A DNA stretch of 64,000 bases from Endozoicomonas sp. SCSIO W0465 (GCF_023716865.1 NZ_CP092417.1:7052501-7116500), one strand, 5' to 3'; positions 9,268-19,444 are shown, counted from the first letter of the stretch. Notes: a model not told the origin generated them from the letters alone. Numbers and translations: made by a program.

Positions 9268-10191
9268 GTGAAAACCGTTCGTATCGCGACCCGTAAAAGT
9301 GCTCTTGCCCTGTGGCAGGCAGAATATGTCAAACAGCAGCTGGAATACCATCATCCGGATATCCGGGTAGAGCTGGTGAAAATGACCAGCCAGGGTGATC
9401 GCATTCTGGACGCACCACTGGCGAAAATTGGTGGCAAGGGGTTGTTTGTCAAAGAGCTGGAAAATGCGCTGATGGAGGGTCGTGCAGATATTGCAGTGCA
9501 TTCCATGAAAGATGTCCCCATGGAGTTTCCAAAAGGTCTTGGCCTCGGGATCATCTGCCCCCGTGAAGACCCACGGGATGCCTTTGTCTCAACTCACTAT
9601 GCCGCCCTGGACGAGCTGCCACAGGGAGCCATTGTTGGCACGTCAAGCCTTCGCCGACAGTGTCAGATACTGGCTGTTCGCCCTGATCTGACGATCCAGT
9701 TTCTGCGGGGTAATGTGAATACCCGTCTGGCTAAACTGGATGACGGCCAGTATGACGCTATCATACTGGCAGCCGCAGGATTGATTCGACTGACGATGGC
9801 TGATCGCATTCGCAGTTACCTGGATACAACCTTGAGCTTGCCAGCTGCCGGACAGGGTGCCGTTGGTATTGAACTGCGTCTGGATGACGAACAAACCAGA
9901 CAGCTGATTGCCCCTTTGCACGATGAGCACACGGCCATCCGGGTGGGTGCTGAACGGGCCATGAACAGGCGCCTGAATGGTGGTTGTCAGGTTCCTATTG
10001 GTGGCTTTGCAGAACTGAACGGGGATCGGCTATTCCTCAGGGGCCTGGTCGGCAGCCCTGATGGCCGGACCATCTATCGCAGTGACGTGACCTGTGCTGC
10101 CGTAGATTACGAGTCTGCGGGAATTCAGGTAGCTGAATCGCTCCTGCAACAGGGGGCAGACAAAATCCTTGCTGAACTGGCTCATCACTGA
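9268..10191 (+). CDS. hemC: Hydroxymethylbilane synthase (porphobilinogen deaminase)
   Basis: Haem pathway enzyme joining four porphobilinogens. Cys240 in RRLNGGCQVPIGG carries the dipyrromethane cofactor; RIATRKSALALWQA and FLRGNVNTRLAKLD are further family blocks. 307 residues, usual length. The start is GTG at 9268 since the conserved N-terminus begins immediately there. Followed 21 bases later by hemD. Confidence 0.96.
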   Translation: MKTVRIATRKSALALWQAEYVKQQLEYHHPDIRVELVKMTSQGDRILDAPLAKIGGKGLFVKELENALMEGRADIAVHSMKDVPMEFPKGLGLGIICPREDPRDAFVSTHYAALDELPQGAIVGTSSLRRQCQILAVRPDLTIQFLRGNVNTRLAKLDDGQYDAIILAAAGLIRLTMADRIRSYLDTTLSLPAAGQGAVGIELRLDDEQTRQLIAPLHDEHTAIRVGAERAMNRRLNGGCQVPIGGFAELNGDRLFLRGLVGSPDGRTIYRSDVTCAAVDYESAGIQVAESLLQQGADKILAELAHH

Positions 10192-10212
10192 ATATCGGGT
10201 AATTAGAGAACC

Positions 10213-10968
10213 ATGAATCTGTCACATATCCGAGCGCTGGTAACCCGTCCTGAGCCACAGGCCAGAGCACTGACAGAGGCTATCAGAGAAAGTAATGGCC
10301 AGGCCTGGTCAATGCCCATGCTGGATATCGACGCCCTGGCAGAAACGCAGGCAATGAGAGACTGCCTGCTAATGCTCGACCAGTTTGACCGCGTTATTGT
10401 GACCAGCCGCCCGGCTGCCCGCCTGGGGGTTGAGCTGATCGAGCGCTACTGGCCACAGCTACCGATGCACTGCCAGTGGTTTGCCATTGGCAGCAGCACC
10501 GCCGCAGAACTTGAGCAGTTTGCTATCAAGGCTCAATATTCACAAACCGGCGAAGACAGTGAAGCCCTCCTGGCTCTGGATGCCTTTAATCATGTGCAGG
10601 ATAAGAAAGTCCTGATTATCAAAGGTGTGGGCGGCCGGGAGGTTCTGGAGCAGCATCTCGGCAATTGTGGTGCCCGTGTCGATACGTTGGTCGTATATCA
10701 ACGTGCCTGCCCAAGCTATGAGCGCAATGCGGTGGTAAAAAAGTTGGAAAGCCATTCAATCAATGTCATCCTCTGTGGTAGCGGAGAAACCCTGACAAAT
10801 CTTGGGTACTACTTACCCATGTCCTATCGAGCCGACTACCGGCTGCTTGTTCCCAGTGAGCGGGTTGCCCGGCAGGCCCGTAGCCTGGGTTTCCAACAGG
10901 TGACCAACACCGGTGGCGCCAGCAATGAGATGATGTTGCAAGCACTGGCCCGGATCTGCCTCTTTTGA
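10213..10968 (+). CDS. hemD: Uroporphyrinogen-III synthase
   Basis: 251-residue two-lobed enzyme that closes hydroxymethylbilane into uroporphyrinogen III with inversion of ring D. The family is poorly conserved; the opening ALVTRPEPQARALTEAI, the VIVTSRPAAR segment and VLIIKGVGGREVLEQHL fit it. It is placed between hemC and hemX, 3 bases ahead of the latter, which fixes the identification. Confidence 0.93.
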   Translation: MNLSHIRALVTRPEPQARALTEAIRESNGQAWSMPMLDIDALAETQAMRDCLLMLDQFDRVIVTSRPAARLGVELIERYWPQLPMHCQWFAIGSSTAAELEQFAIKAQYSQTGEDSEALLALDAFNHVQDKKVLIIKGVGGREVLEQHLGNCGARVDTLVVYQRACPSYERNAVVKKLESHSINVILCGSGETLTNLGYYLPMSYRADYRLLVPSERVARQARSLGFQQVTNTGGASNEMMLQALARICLF

Positions 10969-10971
10969 AAA

Positions 10972-12462
10972 ATGAGCAGGACCCCTGAAAGACATGATCA
11001 CAAGCCCTGTAACAGTCAGAAAAATAAGGGTGGCACTCTCTCAGGCAACCCTCTCGAACAATCGGAAGGCCCAAGCGTGAGCGATACAGACCAGAACACA
11101 GACCGTTTACCCGAAAAGACACCTGAAGATGTTCAGTCGAAAACCGACAACACTTCAGCAACTGCATCCAACTCAGAAAAGCAAGCCGCCAGAAAGGGTA
11201 AAACCAGTGGTTCAGGTGGAGGTGTAGGTGGGGGGTCAGGTAAAGGCCTGGCAGGTTTTGCCCTGTTGATATCTGCCTGTGCCCTGGGTCTTGGTGGCTA
11301 CATCGGCTGGCGTGCCATGCCGCTGGAACAGAGTCAGCCGGTTCTTCGTGAGGGCATGGACCAGCTGCAGACACAAATTGCCCGCCAACAGGCCAGACTG
11401 ACCACGCTGGCACAAAACACCTCAACCGATATTGAGCAACAAAAAGAGCAGTTGCACACACTGCAACAACGGGAAGCCAGGCTTTTATCCCGCATTGACA
11501 CCCTTGCCACTAAAGTCAGAGAGCTTGAAGGTTCTACCCGTAACCAATGGCGTATAGCCGAAGTCGAATACCTTCTGCGCCTCGCCAATCAGCGGCTGCT
11601 GACGGTCAATGACGTTACCGGAGCCCTTGAACTGATGGCCAGCGCAGAGCAGATACTGGAGCAACTGGATGACTATGGGCTCTTTCCGGTCAGAGAAGCC
11701 CTGGCAGAAGACATGGCAGTACTGAAGGCGACCGCCCTGTTGAATCAGGAAGGCACCTGGCTTCGGCTGCAGGCCATTGCAGACCTGATCCCCGACCTTG
11801 TTATTCTGGATGAAAATCACATTACCGATGTGGCCACTGCACTGAACCCCGGAGCAGCGATCACAGATCAAGCCAACCCGGCAACAGACGGAACCTGGCA
11901 GGAAACCATCAAGGCAATATTGCTGGACACCTGGCACCATTTCACCAGCCTCTTCCGTATCAACACCCAGCGAGAGCAACCCATTGAAGTATTACTGACA
12001 CCGGAACAGGATCAGTTAATCCGTCAAAAGATGCTGATGCTGATCGAACAGAGCAAACTGGCGCTGATCACCGGGCAGCAGTCGATTTATCAGAACAGTC
12101 TCCAGCAAACCAGTGACTGGCTGAATCGATATTTCATGCTCGGGGGTGAAGTCAGCAATCAGCTGGCCACCGAACTTGCTGACCTGGAGGGGCTCGCTAT
12201 CACCCCCAAAATGCCCAACATCCATCGTTCTCTGGAGGCACTGAAAGACCACCAGTCCAGCACCACTATTGCTCCCACATTACCGCAGGATAACGACTCG
12301 ACGATCGGGCCTGAAGAAAACCCTCAAGACAACCCTCAAGACAACCCTCAAAACCATAAGACAAAACCGCTATCACCAGAAAAGGACAATGAAGAAAACA
12401 GTAAACCAGTGACCGATCCCGTGCCGGGACAGCCTGCTGAGCAGGGAGTACAAATTTCATGA
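10972..12462 (+). CDS. hemX: HemX-like inner-membrane protein
   Basis: 496 residues. A polar N-terminal tail of about 90 residues, rich in Gly near its end, leads into one membrane segment (about 92-113, GLAGFALLISACALGLGGYI), then a coiled coil rich in Gln/Arg and the conserved EVEYLLRLANQRLL block of the HemX family. The C-terminus is low in complexity with a 12-bp DNA repeat giving NPQDNPQDNPQN. It overlaps hemY by 4 bases. The old label as a uroporphyrinogen methyltransferase is not supported: no SAM-binding fold is visible. Confidence 0.88.
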   Translation: MSRTPERHDHKPCNSQKNKGGTLSGNPLEQSEGPSVSDTDQNTDRLPEKTPEDVQSKTDNTSATASNSEKQAARKGKTSGSGGGVGGGSGKGLAGFALLISACALGLGGYIGWRAMPLEQSQPVLREGMDQLQTQIARQQARLTTLAQNTSTDIEQQKEQLHTLQQREARLLSRIDTLATKVRELEGSTRNQWRIAEVEYLLRLANQRLLTVNDVTGALELMASAEQILEQLDDYGLFPVREALAEDMAVLKATALLNQEGTWLRLQAIADLIPDLVILDENHITDVATALNPGAAITDQANPATDGTWQETIKAILLDTWHHFTSLFRINTQREQPIEVLLTPEQDQLIRQKMLMLIEQSKLALITGQQSIYQNSLQQTSDWLNRYFMLGGEVSNQLATELADLEGLAITPKMPNIHRSLEALKDHQSSTTIAPTLPQDNDSTIGPEENPQDNPQDNPQNHKTKPLSPEKDNEENSKPVTDPVPGQPAEQGVQIS

Positions 12463-13697
12463 AAGGGTTTGCACTGTTTCTGGTTATTGTTTCCGCCTGT
12501 TTTCTAGTGGCCAATATCATGGTGAATGACCATGGGTATGTTCTGATTGCTTACGATGAGATGACCTTTGAAAGCAGTCTCTGGGGTTTGCTGCTGCTGC
12601 TGTTCCTTTCCCTTGGCCTGGCTTGGCTGGCCGTTATTATTGGTCGGTTACTGCTGGGCACCTTCAGTGTTATCTACCCACTGTCGAGTGCTGCCCGAAA
12701 AGCAAAAGGCAGAAAACTGTTTGACCGTGGTCTGGCTGAGTTTACCAAAGGACACTGGCGTAAAGCGGAACGACTGCTGGGTCAGGCGGCAAAAAGCGGT
12801 GAGTCACCCCTGATCAACTATCTGGCCGCTGCCAGAGCGGCCCATGAAGCGGGAAATTATGAAGCCAGTGCTAACTGGCTAAGACAGGCTGACAGCAAAG
12901 CACCGGGTGCCGAAATGGCGATTGGCATAACGCAGGCGCAACTGCAATTGGCCAGTAACCACCTGGAACAGGCTCTGGCCACATTGAAGCATCTGCACAA
13001 AAAATATCCCCGCCATGGTTACATTCTGAAAATGCTCAAGCAGGTTTATATTCGCCTGAATGACTGGCAATCGCTGGAGAAATTGCTCCCCAAACTGCGT
13101 AAGCAGAAAATGATCAGTGACGATGAATACCATCAACTGGAGCAACAGGCATTTAAAGCCCTGTTCGAACAGGCTTATCACTATGGCCGAAACCGCTCCT
13201 CTATCGAAGAGAAAACCAAACCGGCTGATGATATCTGGTCCGGCCTGAGCCACAGTCAGAGAAAGGTTCCGGTTATCCTCTATCGTTACTGTGACTGTCT
13301 GGTGCGACTGGGTGCTGAGGAAAAAACCGAACTGCTGCTCAGGGACAATCTTAATCACTGCTACAGCGAACCATTGATCCGCCTTTACGGCAAAACGCCG
13401 GGCAAAGACCTGAAAAAGCAGCTGCTGTTTGCCGAATCACTGCTCAGTCAGCGCACCAATGACCCTGAACTGTTACTGGCGCTGGGTCGCCTGGCACTGC
13501 GCAATGAACTCTGGGGTAAAGCCCGGGAGTATCTTGAAGCCAGTCTCAGGCTGCGGAAAAGCGTTGATGTGTATAACGAGCTGGGCCACCTGCTGGCACA
13601 CCTTGATCAGTTTGAAACCAGCTCGCGCTATTTCCAGGAAGGCCTGTTGTTAGCGGCTGACAGTGCAACCAATCTGCCAGGGATGCAGAAGTCATGA
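12459..13697 (+). CDS. hemY: HemY-like TPR membrane protein
   Basis: 412 residues with two N-terminal membrane helices (about 1-25 and 40-68) and the HemY_N signature around DHGYVLIAYDEMTFESS, followed by TPR-like helices (for example EFTKGHWRKAERLLGQA). It is the last gene of the hemCDXY group and overlaps the DUF423 gene by 4 bases. The exact role of this HemY (not the protoporphyrinogen oxidase of the same name) is not settled. Confidence 0.9.
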   Translation: MKGFALFLVIVSACFLVANIMVNDHGYVLIAYDEMTFESSLWGLLLLLFLSLGLAWLAVIIGRLLLGTFSVIYPLSSAARKAKGRKLFDRGLAEFTKGHWRKAERLLGQAAKSGESPLINYLAAARAAHEAGNYEASANWLRQADSKAPGAEMAIGITQAQLQLASNHLEQALATLKHLHKKYPRHGYILKMLKQVYIRLNDWQSLEKLLPKLRKQKMISDDEYHQLEQQAFKALFEQAYHYGRNRSSIEEKTKPADDIWSGLSHSQRKVPVILYRYCDCLVRLGAEEKTELLLRDNLNHCYSEPLIRLYGKTPGKDLKKQLLFAESLLSQRTNDPELLLALGRLALRNELWGKAREYLEASLRLRKSVDVYNELGHLLAHLDQFETSSRYFQEGLLLAADSATNLPGMQKS

Positions 13698-14068
13698 ATG
13701 CTCTGTTTGTTGGTGCCATCGGTGGGATGACGGCCGTGGCACTGAGTGCCTTTGCTGCTCACGGACTGAAGGGCGTCCTCTCGGAGCGGGCAATGGCTAT
13801 TTTCCAGACCGCCGCAGACTATCAGTTCTACCACAGCCTGGCCCTGGTGTTCGTTGCCTTGCTGGGCGTCAATTACCCTGCCTCAAAAAAACTGAAGTGG
13901 AGCGTGGGTCTCTTTACTGCGGGCATTGTCCTGTTTTCAGGCAGCCTTTATTTACTCAGTTTGACTGATATTCACTGGTTGGGGATGGTGACACCACTGG
14001 GTGGCGTTTCGTTTATTCTGGGCTGGTTGGTAGTAGCCATCTTTGCGGCTGGTGAATTTCGGAGATAA
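13694..14068 (+). CDS. DUF423 (YgdD-type) inner-membrane protein
   Basis: 124 residues, four hydrophobic helices, with the family blocks ALSAFAAHGLKGVLSERA and FQTAADYQFYHSLALV. The start overlaps the end of hemY (ATGA type), so it is the tail of the haem operon. Function of the family is unknown. Confidence 0.9.
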   Translation: MNALFVGAIGGMTAVALSAFAAHGLKGVLSERAMAIFQTAADYQFYHSLALVFVALLGVNYPASKKLKWSVGLFTAGIVLFSGSLYLLSLTDIHWLGMVTPLGGVSFILGWLVVAIFAAGEFRR

Positions 14069-14072
14069 CAGC

Positions 14073-14110
14073 AAAAAAATACCGGCATAAATAACTTATG
14101 CCGGTATTTT
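14073..14110. terminator. Bidirectional rho-independent terminator
   Basis: Stem AAATACCGGCATA/TATGCCGGTATTT with a 9-10-base loop, A-run on the left and T-run on the right. It sits between the convergent DUF423 and FadL-type genes and can serve both. Confidence 0.88.
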
Positions 14111-14130
14111 ATGTCACTGATCAATTGATC

Positions 14131-15411
14131 TTAGAACTTGTAGCGCAGGGTAGCGTGCAGTGCCCAGGCGTTGGTGTCGTACTTGCCAGAGCTGGCTTTG
14201 GTACCGGTATTGGTCACGGTGCCACCACCTTTTACTGAATCGTTTTCAGCAAAGTTATATTCTGCACCCAAATCAAGCCCCAATTTGCCACCCATCAAGG
14301 TAGTACCGGCACCCATGGTGAAGGAGTGGGCACCCGCCGGTGTGGAGAAGGTGGGTGCTGCGTATTCTTCTGGCGTTACGGCTGTGGTGTAGATATAACC
14401 TGCTCTCAATGCCCAGTTTTCGATGCCGGTGTACTCAGTAGCAAAGCGGAAGTTCCACTGGTCATCCCAGTTAGCAATAATCTCGTCCACAGCCAGATCT
14501 CGTTCATTGCTGGTAAATTTGATCGACTCTATAGAGCTGTATTGCGTCCAGGTGACTTCACCAAACAGCTTCCAGTCATCATTCAGGCTGTAGTCCACAC
14601 CTGTGGAAATCTGGGTTGGTAATGCGGTTTCAGCAGTAGCGTCAACGCCTGCATAGCTGGAGATAGGTGATTCAAACTTAGCTTTACCGTCTGCTTCTAT
14701 ACTGACATCTGAGCGGTAATTCAGACCCCAGCCCCAGCGGTTATCATCGGAGCGATACATCGCGCCGAGACGTACACCAAATGTGTTAAAGCCGGAAAGG
14801 TCGTTATAACCCACAAGCGCACCAGCAGGACCCGACGCAGCAGCCAGATTAATATCAGCCTGGGCATAAGTAAGACGGTAAGTTCCACCGATGGACCAGT
14901 TGTCATTGATCTGATAGGCCAGTGCCAGACCGGCTTCCATTATCTTGATATCGGTTGAATACTCGCCAGTCATCCGAAGATCACCAACGACTGGTACAAC
15001 GCTACCAACAGTAACCCCTTCATAACTGGTAGAAGAACCACCGGCACCATAGAACCCATAACCCATAACCAACCGGTCATTTAAACGATAAGCGCCCGTC
15101 AAACCAGCATTGGGCACAAAGTTCGTCTCACCTTTCATGTAGGTGTCATCGCCTGTAGTAGGACCATTGGTCTGAACAAAGGTAGGCGACACACTCAGGG
15201 CAATATCATTGCTCTCAATACGAGCCAGACCCGCCGGGTTGTAGAAAACGGCACTGGACGTATTGACGGAAGATACAGCAGCACCAGCAAGAGCTGCATA
15301 TTTCGCGTCCCACATGGTCGCTTTTTCAAAGCCACCGGCAACAGCATTACCGGTGAAAACGGCAACAGCCAGAGAGGACATAACCAATAAACGACCTTGG
15401 CGCGAAACCAT
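14131..15411 (-). CDS. FadL-type outer membrane transport protein
   Basis: About 426 residues from the ATG at 15411 (MVSRQGRLLV), giving a normal signal peptide ending in GNAVA-G; 12 further codons upstream are open. The mature N-terminus FEKATMWDAKYAALAGAAVS and FYNPAGLARIES are the FadL hatch region with the NPA signature. Repeated alternating beta segments and the terminal aromatic RYKF mark a beta barrel. Role: uptake of long-chain fatty acids or other hydrophobic compounds; the exact substrate is not visible. Confidence 0.88.
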   Translation of the reverse strand: MVSRQGRLLVMSSLAVAVFTGNAVAGGFEKATMWDAKYAALAGAAVSSVNTSSAVFYNPAGLARIESNDIALSVSPTFVQTNGPTTGDDTYMKGETNFVPNAGLTGAYRLNDRLVMGYGFYGAGGSSTSYEGVTVGSVVPVVGDLRMTGEYSTDIKIMEAGLALAYQINDNWSIGGTYRLTYAQADINLAAASGPAGALVGYNDLSGFNTFGVRLGAMYRSDDNRWGWGLNYRSDVSIEADGKAKFESPISSYAGVDATAETALPTQISTGVDYSLNDDWKLFGEVTWTQYSSIESIKFTSNERDLAVDEIIANWDDQWNFRFATEYTGIENWALRAGYIYTTAVTPEEYAAPTFSTPAGAHSFTMGAGTTLMGGKLGLDLGAEYNFAENDSVKGGGTVTNTGTKASSGKYDTNAWALHATLRYKF

Positions 15412-15687
15412 AGACAGGAAACTCAATATAATTCTATTGAGCAGCACTATGACGATTCACCGCCGGAAATTGACTGCCATGGATGATACCGGAAAGAAAG
15501 AAGCACGCAGAAAGCAGCTGCATAAACTAATGGGAATATTATTCAGTTTGAAAATTCTTTTCTGTTATCTTTTGTTTCTAAAATGTTGTAAATATTTACC
15601 TTTCCAGCGCTTTATCATCTACTGAATTTGCAATTTATATTCCTGCCAGTATCTTACCCCGATTATTTTCTACAAACCCGGATACCC

Positions 15688-16419
15688 ATGAACGATACTG
15701 TGAAACCGGTCGGCGAGGCTGACAACCTGCAACAGGAGCCCCCCCACAAGCGTCAAATCAAGAGCTTTGTGCTCCGTGCCGGCCGGATGACAACGGGCCA
15801 GCAACGCGGCTGGGATGAGTGCTGGCAAGACTGGGGACTGACGCTGGAACTGGGCTCAGAGGGTTTCCTGAATGCATTTGCTAATGAAGCGCCACGGGTT
15901 CTGGAAATTGGCTATGGCATGGGGCATTCCCTGGTAACCATGGCGACACAGGAAAGCGATAAGCACTTTATTGGTATTGAAGTACACCGCCCGGGAGTGG
16001 GCAGTCTTCTTAATGAAGCTCGTCTGGCGGGTATCCACAACCTGAGGACCTATTGCGACGATGCAGTTGAAGTGCTGAAGCAGTGCGTGCCTGATGGTAG
16101 CCTGTCACGGGTACAGATTTACTTCCCGGACCCATGGCACAAGAAACGTCACCATAAGCGCCGCCTGATTCAGCCCGCTTTTATTCAGTCTATCCGTCCC
16201 AAGCTGGAAATGGGTGGCATGATCCATCTGGCCACCGACTGGGAAAATTATGCCGAACAGATGCTGGAAGTCATGACTGCCGCAGAAGGCTTCGACAACA
16301 TGGCCCCCGACAACGGTTATTCACCAAGACCGGATTTTCGCCCACTCACCAAGTTTGAAAAGCGGGGTCATCAATTGGGGCATGGGGTTTGGGATCTGCT
16401 GTTTACTCGTATCCATTGA
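15688..16419 (+). CDS. trmB: tRNA (guanine-N7)-methyltransferase
   Basis: Makes m7G46 in tRNA with SAM. The SAM site is VLEIGYGMGHSLVTMA, and the family hallmark IYFPDPWHKKRHHKRRLIQP is intact. I take the ATG at 15688 (MNDTVKPVGEAD), about 243 residues; an open frame runs 20 codons further upstream but is hydrophobic and unlike the family. Convergent with hemW, whose stop is 6 bases away. Confidence 0.95.
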   Translation: MNDTVKPVGEADNLQQEPPHKRQIKSFVLRAGRMTTGQQRGWDECWQDWGLTLELGSEGFLNAFANEAPRVLEIGYGMGHSLVTMATQESDKHFIGIEVHRPGVGSLLNEARLAGIHNLRTYCDDAVEVLKQCVPDGSLSRVQIYFPDPWHKKRHHKRRLIQPAFIQSIRPKLEMGGMIHLATDWENYAEQMLEVMTAAEGFDNMAPDNGYSPRPDFRPLTKFEKRGHQLGHGVWDLLFTRIH

Positions 16420-16424
16420 CCGGA

Positions 16425-17582
16425 TCAGGCAAATAATTCCAGTAAGTCATTCAGAAACAGCCTGCCTGTCGGGGTAGGCTTGAGCCGGTTCACTGACGCC
16501 AAAGGCTCCAGCAACCCTTTTTGTTGGGCAAGTTGCAGTTTCCGGTTGATACGGCTCAATGCCTGTCCCGTTCTCTCACCATAGAGCTGTGCATCAACGC
16601 CATCATGAAGCCGCAGCACATTCATCATAAATTCAATGGGGAGCTCTTCGGCCTCAAGCACTCGTCGCCCCGCCTCAAAGGCATGGGAAATGTAGCTATC
16701 AGCGGCCAGATAATCGGCTGGCATCCGGGTTTTCCAGTTACGATAAATCTGCCCGGTCGTTGCATGGGTCAGTTTGCCATGGGCTCCGGCGCCAATACCG
16801 ATATAATCGCCAAACTGCCAGTAGTTCAGATTATGTTTTGAGCGTTGCCCGGGCTGACTGTAGGCCGATATTTCATACTGTTGAAAGCCCGCTGATGCCA
16901 GCAGCGCCTGTCCGGCTTCCTGAATCTCCCAAAGTGTGTCATCGGCCGGTAATACCGGTGTTTTGGAGTAGAAAACCGTATTGGGCTCGATGGTCAGCTG
17001 ATACCAGGAGATGTGTGCTGGCTTCAGGTCAATAGCCTGCTTCAGGTCGTAAAGCGCATCATCCGGAGATTGCCCCGGTAAACCGTGCATCAGGTCGATA
17101 TTGATATTGCTGAAGCCATGACTGGTGATTGAAGCAATGGCTTGTTGGGCTTCATCGGCACAGTGAATACGACCCAATGCTGCTAATTTCTCATCCTGAA
17201 AACTTTGTACGCCCAATGACAAGCGATTCACCCCGGCATCCAGATAGGCTTGAAAGCGATCGTGCTCATAAGTACCCGGGTTGGCTTCCATGGTGATCTC
17301 GATATCATCCGGGAACATGATCTGTGCCTGAAGACCATTAAACAACTGCTGATAGGCGTTTGCCGTCAACAAACTGGGTGTACCACCGCCAATAAAAATT
17401 GAGTGTATTGATCGCCCCTGGACGTTTGGCAGTTCCTTTTCAAAATCATGCAGCAGTGCCTTGATGTAAGCGTCTTCAGGTACATCACCCGTGATTCTGT
17501 GCGAGTTGAAATCACAATAAGGACACTTCTTCACACACCAGGGCACATGAATATAAAGACTGAGAGGAGGAAGTTTGAGCAT
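16425..17582 (-). CDS. hemW: Radical SAM haem chaperone HemW (coproporphyrinogen III oxidase-like)
   Basis: 385 residues. The radical SAM cluster motif is CVKKCPYCDFNSH (CxxxCxxC), followed by FIGGGTPSLL and VNRLSLGVQSFQ. HemW proteins bind haem and insert it into targets and lack coproporphyrinogen oxidase activity; the CxxxCxxC with Phe three residues later is typical. It is followed downstream by trmB on the other strand and preceded by rdgB 30 bases upstream, the common rdgB-hemW pair. Confidence 0.93.
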   Translation of the reverse strand: MLKLPPLSLYIHVPWCVKKCPYCDFNSHRITGDVPEDAYIKALLHDFEKELPNVQGRSIHSIFIGGGTPSLLTANAYQQLFNGLQAQIMFPDDIEITMEANPGTYEHDRFQAYLDAGVNRLSLGVQSFQDEKLAALGRIHCADEAQQAIASITSHGFSNINIDLMHGLPGQSPDDALYDLKQAIDLKPAHISWYQLTIEPNTVFYSKTPVLPADDTLWEIQEAGQALLASAGFQQYEISAYSQPGQRSKHNLNYWQFGDYIGIGAGAHGKLTHATTGQIYRNWKTRMPADYLAADSYISHAFEAGRRVLEAEELPIEFMMNVLRLHDGVDAQLYGERTGQALSRINRKLQLAQQKGLLEPLASVNRLKPTPTGRLFLNDLLELFA

Positions 17583-17612
17583 GTTGACCGCACTGAAGCA
17601 GGCAATCCGGCT

Positions 17613-18236
17613 TCAGTATTTTATCTCCTTGAGGCGGGTAACCAGCTGCTGGATAGCCTGGGCACGATGACTGAGCTGGTTCTTCAACTCCGAGGGCAAC
17701 TCTGCTGCCGTAAGATGTTCTGCCGGCACCAGAAACAGTGGATCATAGCCAAATCCGTGATCACCCAGCGCCTCTTCAATGATATAGCCTTCCCACCGGC
17801 CATGGGCAATAATCGGAGTAGGATCATGTTCATGGCGAAGGTAGACCAGCACGCAGTGAAATCGTGCCGTTCTTTCGGCAGACTTAATCCCCTGTAGCCG
17901 ATTCAACAGCTTCTGATTATTGTCTGCAGCGGAGGATTCCGGCCCCGCATAGCGGGCAGAATAGATGCCCGGTTCTCCCTTGAGGTAATCAACCTCAAGG
18001 CCTGAGTCATCAGCAATGACGGGAAGACCTGATATCCCGGCAGCATAACGGGCCTTGATAATGGCATTTTCAATGAAGGTCTGGCCTGTTTCTTCAGCTT
18101 CCGGATAGGTTGAACCAATACCAAATTCACTCTGGGGCTGCATCAAAATACCCAAAGGCCCAAACATTTCCTGAAACTCCGCCAGTTTGCCCTGGTTACC
18201 ACTGGCCAGCACAACCCTGCGAGTACCCTCATTCAT
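17613..18236 (-). CDS. rdgB: XTP/dITP diphosphatase
   Basis: 207-residue house-cleaning pyrophosphatase that removes non-canonical purine nucleotides. Motifs: VLASGNQGKLAEFQEMF at the N-terminus, VIADDSGLEVDYL and GIYSARYAG, and GFGYDPLFLV. Directly upstream of hemW on the same strand. Confidence 0.95.
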   Translation of the reverse strand: MNEGTRRVVLASGNQGKLAEFQEMFGPLGILMQPQSEFGIGSTYPEAEETGQTFIENAIIKARYAAGISGLPVIADDSGLEVDYLKGEPGIYSARYAGPESSAADNNQKLLNRLQGIKSAERTARFHCVLVYLRHEHDPTPIIAHGRWEGYIIEEALGDHGFGYDPLFLVPAEHLTAAELPSELKNQLSHRAQAIQQLVTRLKEIKY

Positions 18237-18323
18237 ACGGTTTCTCTCAATTCAGCACATTACCCCTGATTAAAATGTCGCTTCGCAAAACCAGCAACAC
18301 AAACAGAACTAACAGGCGACATT

Positions 18324-18833
18324 TTAATGGTAAAAGGTCTGCTCAAAGCGAAGCGTTTCACTTCGAGCGCTTCCCTGAGGTTTAACATCTATGGCAAATT
18401 TTAGCAGCTCTTCATCTGAAAACGTAAAGTCGGCCAGATAGTAAATCGCACTGCCTTCTTTGACCTCAGAAAATTTCAGACTGCTTTTCTGAGTCAACAG
18501 GTTCATCGTATGGCCACTGACCTTACCGGTGACTGCTGTGCCCAGCTCATCCGATGAAACATCACGAATCGCGATATTGACGATCCCGTAACGACCACCT
18601 CGACGGAGATTATATTGCTCGGCAATACCAGGCGGTACAAATGTACTATTGAAAGCACTGAAATAAACCTGATAATTGCCCATCTGAATGGGTTTCTGGT
18701 TCATCACCCGGGCTTCTGGAATCTGGCTTTCAGCCATCACGGGATTAACCATCCCAATAACGCCCGACACCAGCAAGACTGAGTATGCCATCAAACGCTG
18801 AGTCATTGACGTTATACTACGCAACATCGCCAT
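18324..18833 (-). CDS. DUF4426 domain protein, exported
   Basis: 169 residues with an N-terminal signal peptide (about 1-34, cut after NPVMA). The body matches the DUF4426 type seen next to metW in gammaproteobacteria. The start overlaps the metW stop (TAATG), so it closes the metX-metW-DUF4426 operon. Periplasmic; function unknown. Confidence 0.8.
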   Translation of the reverse strand: MAMLRSITSMTQRLMAYSVLLVSGVIGMVNPVMAESQIPEARVMNQKPIQMGNYQVYFSAFNSTFVPPGIAEQYNLRRGGRYGIVNIAIRDVSSDELGTAVTGKVSGHTMNLLTQKSSLKFSEVKEGSAIYYLADFTFSDEELLKFAIDVKPQGSARSETLRFEQTFYH

Positions 18834-19444
18834 TAAGCCGTCTCCCCTTTCACGGTTGTTAAGTGATAAATGGCCACCTCTCCCATGAGATTTGGCCAGA
18901 CACTGCCCGCCAGTCCGCTTTTATACGATTGATCCACGACCATTCGGTTCAATACCCGGTAATGTTTCTCCTGACACAGGGCCTCAAAGTCGCTGAAGGT
19001 ACAAAAGTGGATATTGGGCGTGTCATACCAGGTGTAAGGCATAAACTTCGAAACCGGCATGCGGCCGTAGGCGGCAAGATAGAAACGGCAACGCCAGTGG
19101 CCGAAGTTAGGAAAAGTGACAATGCATGCCCGTCCAACCCTGAGCATCTCCTCCAGCACCAGGTGTGGGAAGTGCATCACCTGAAGTGCCTGGGTCATAA
19201 TAACCGTATCGAAACTACCATCCCTGAAGTTCCCCAGACCACAATCCAGATTCTGCTCAATAACGTTCACTCCGCGCTCAATGCAGGCTTCAATATTCCG
19301 GGCATTAATTTCCAGACCATAACCGCTGACCTGTTTCTCTCGCTGAAGTTCATGCAGTAGCTGCCCATCACCACAGGCCAGATCAAGAATTCGGCTGCCC
19401 GGTGCAACCCAGTCACTGATAATTTGAACATCTCCCCGGCTCAT
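18833..19444 (-). CDS. metW: Methionine biosynthesis protein MetW
   Basis: About 203 residues, class I SAM-methyltransferase fold: ILDLACGDGQLLHEL is motif I. MetW partners with MetX in homoserine acylation. The ATG at 19444 overlaps the metX stop as ATGA, better than the GTG two codons upstream. Because metX is split upstream, metW may now lack its normal promoter. Confidence 0.92.
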   Translation of the reverse strand: MSRGDVQIISDWVAPGSRILDLACGDGQLLHELQREKQVSGYGLEINARNIEACIERGVNVIEQNLDCGLGNFRDGSFDTVIMTQALQVMHFPHLVLEEMLRVGRACIVTFPNFGHWRCRFYLAAYGRMPVSKFMPYTWYDTPNIHFCTFSDFEALCQEKHYRVLNRMVVDQSYKSGLAGSVWPNLMGEVAIYHLTTVKGETA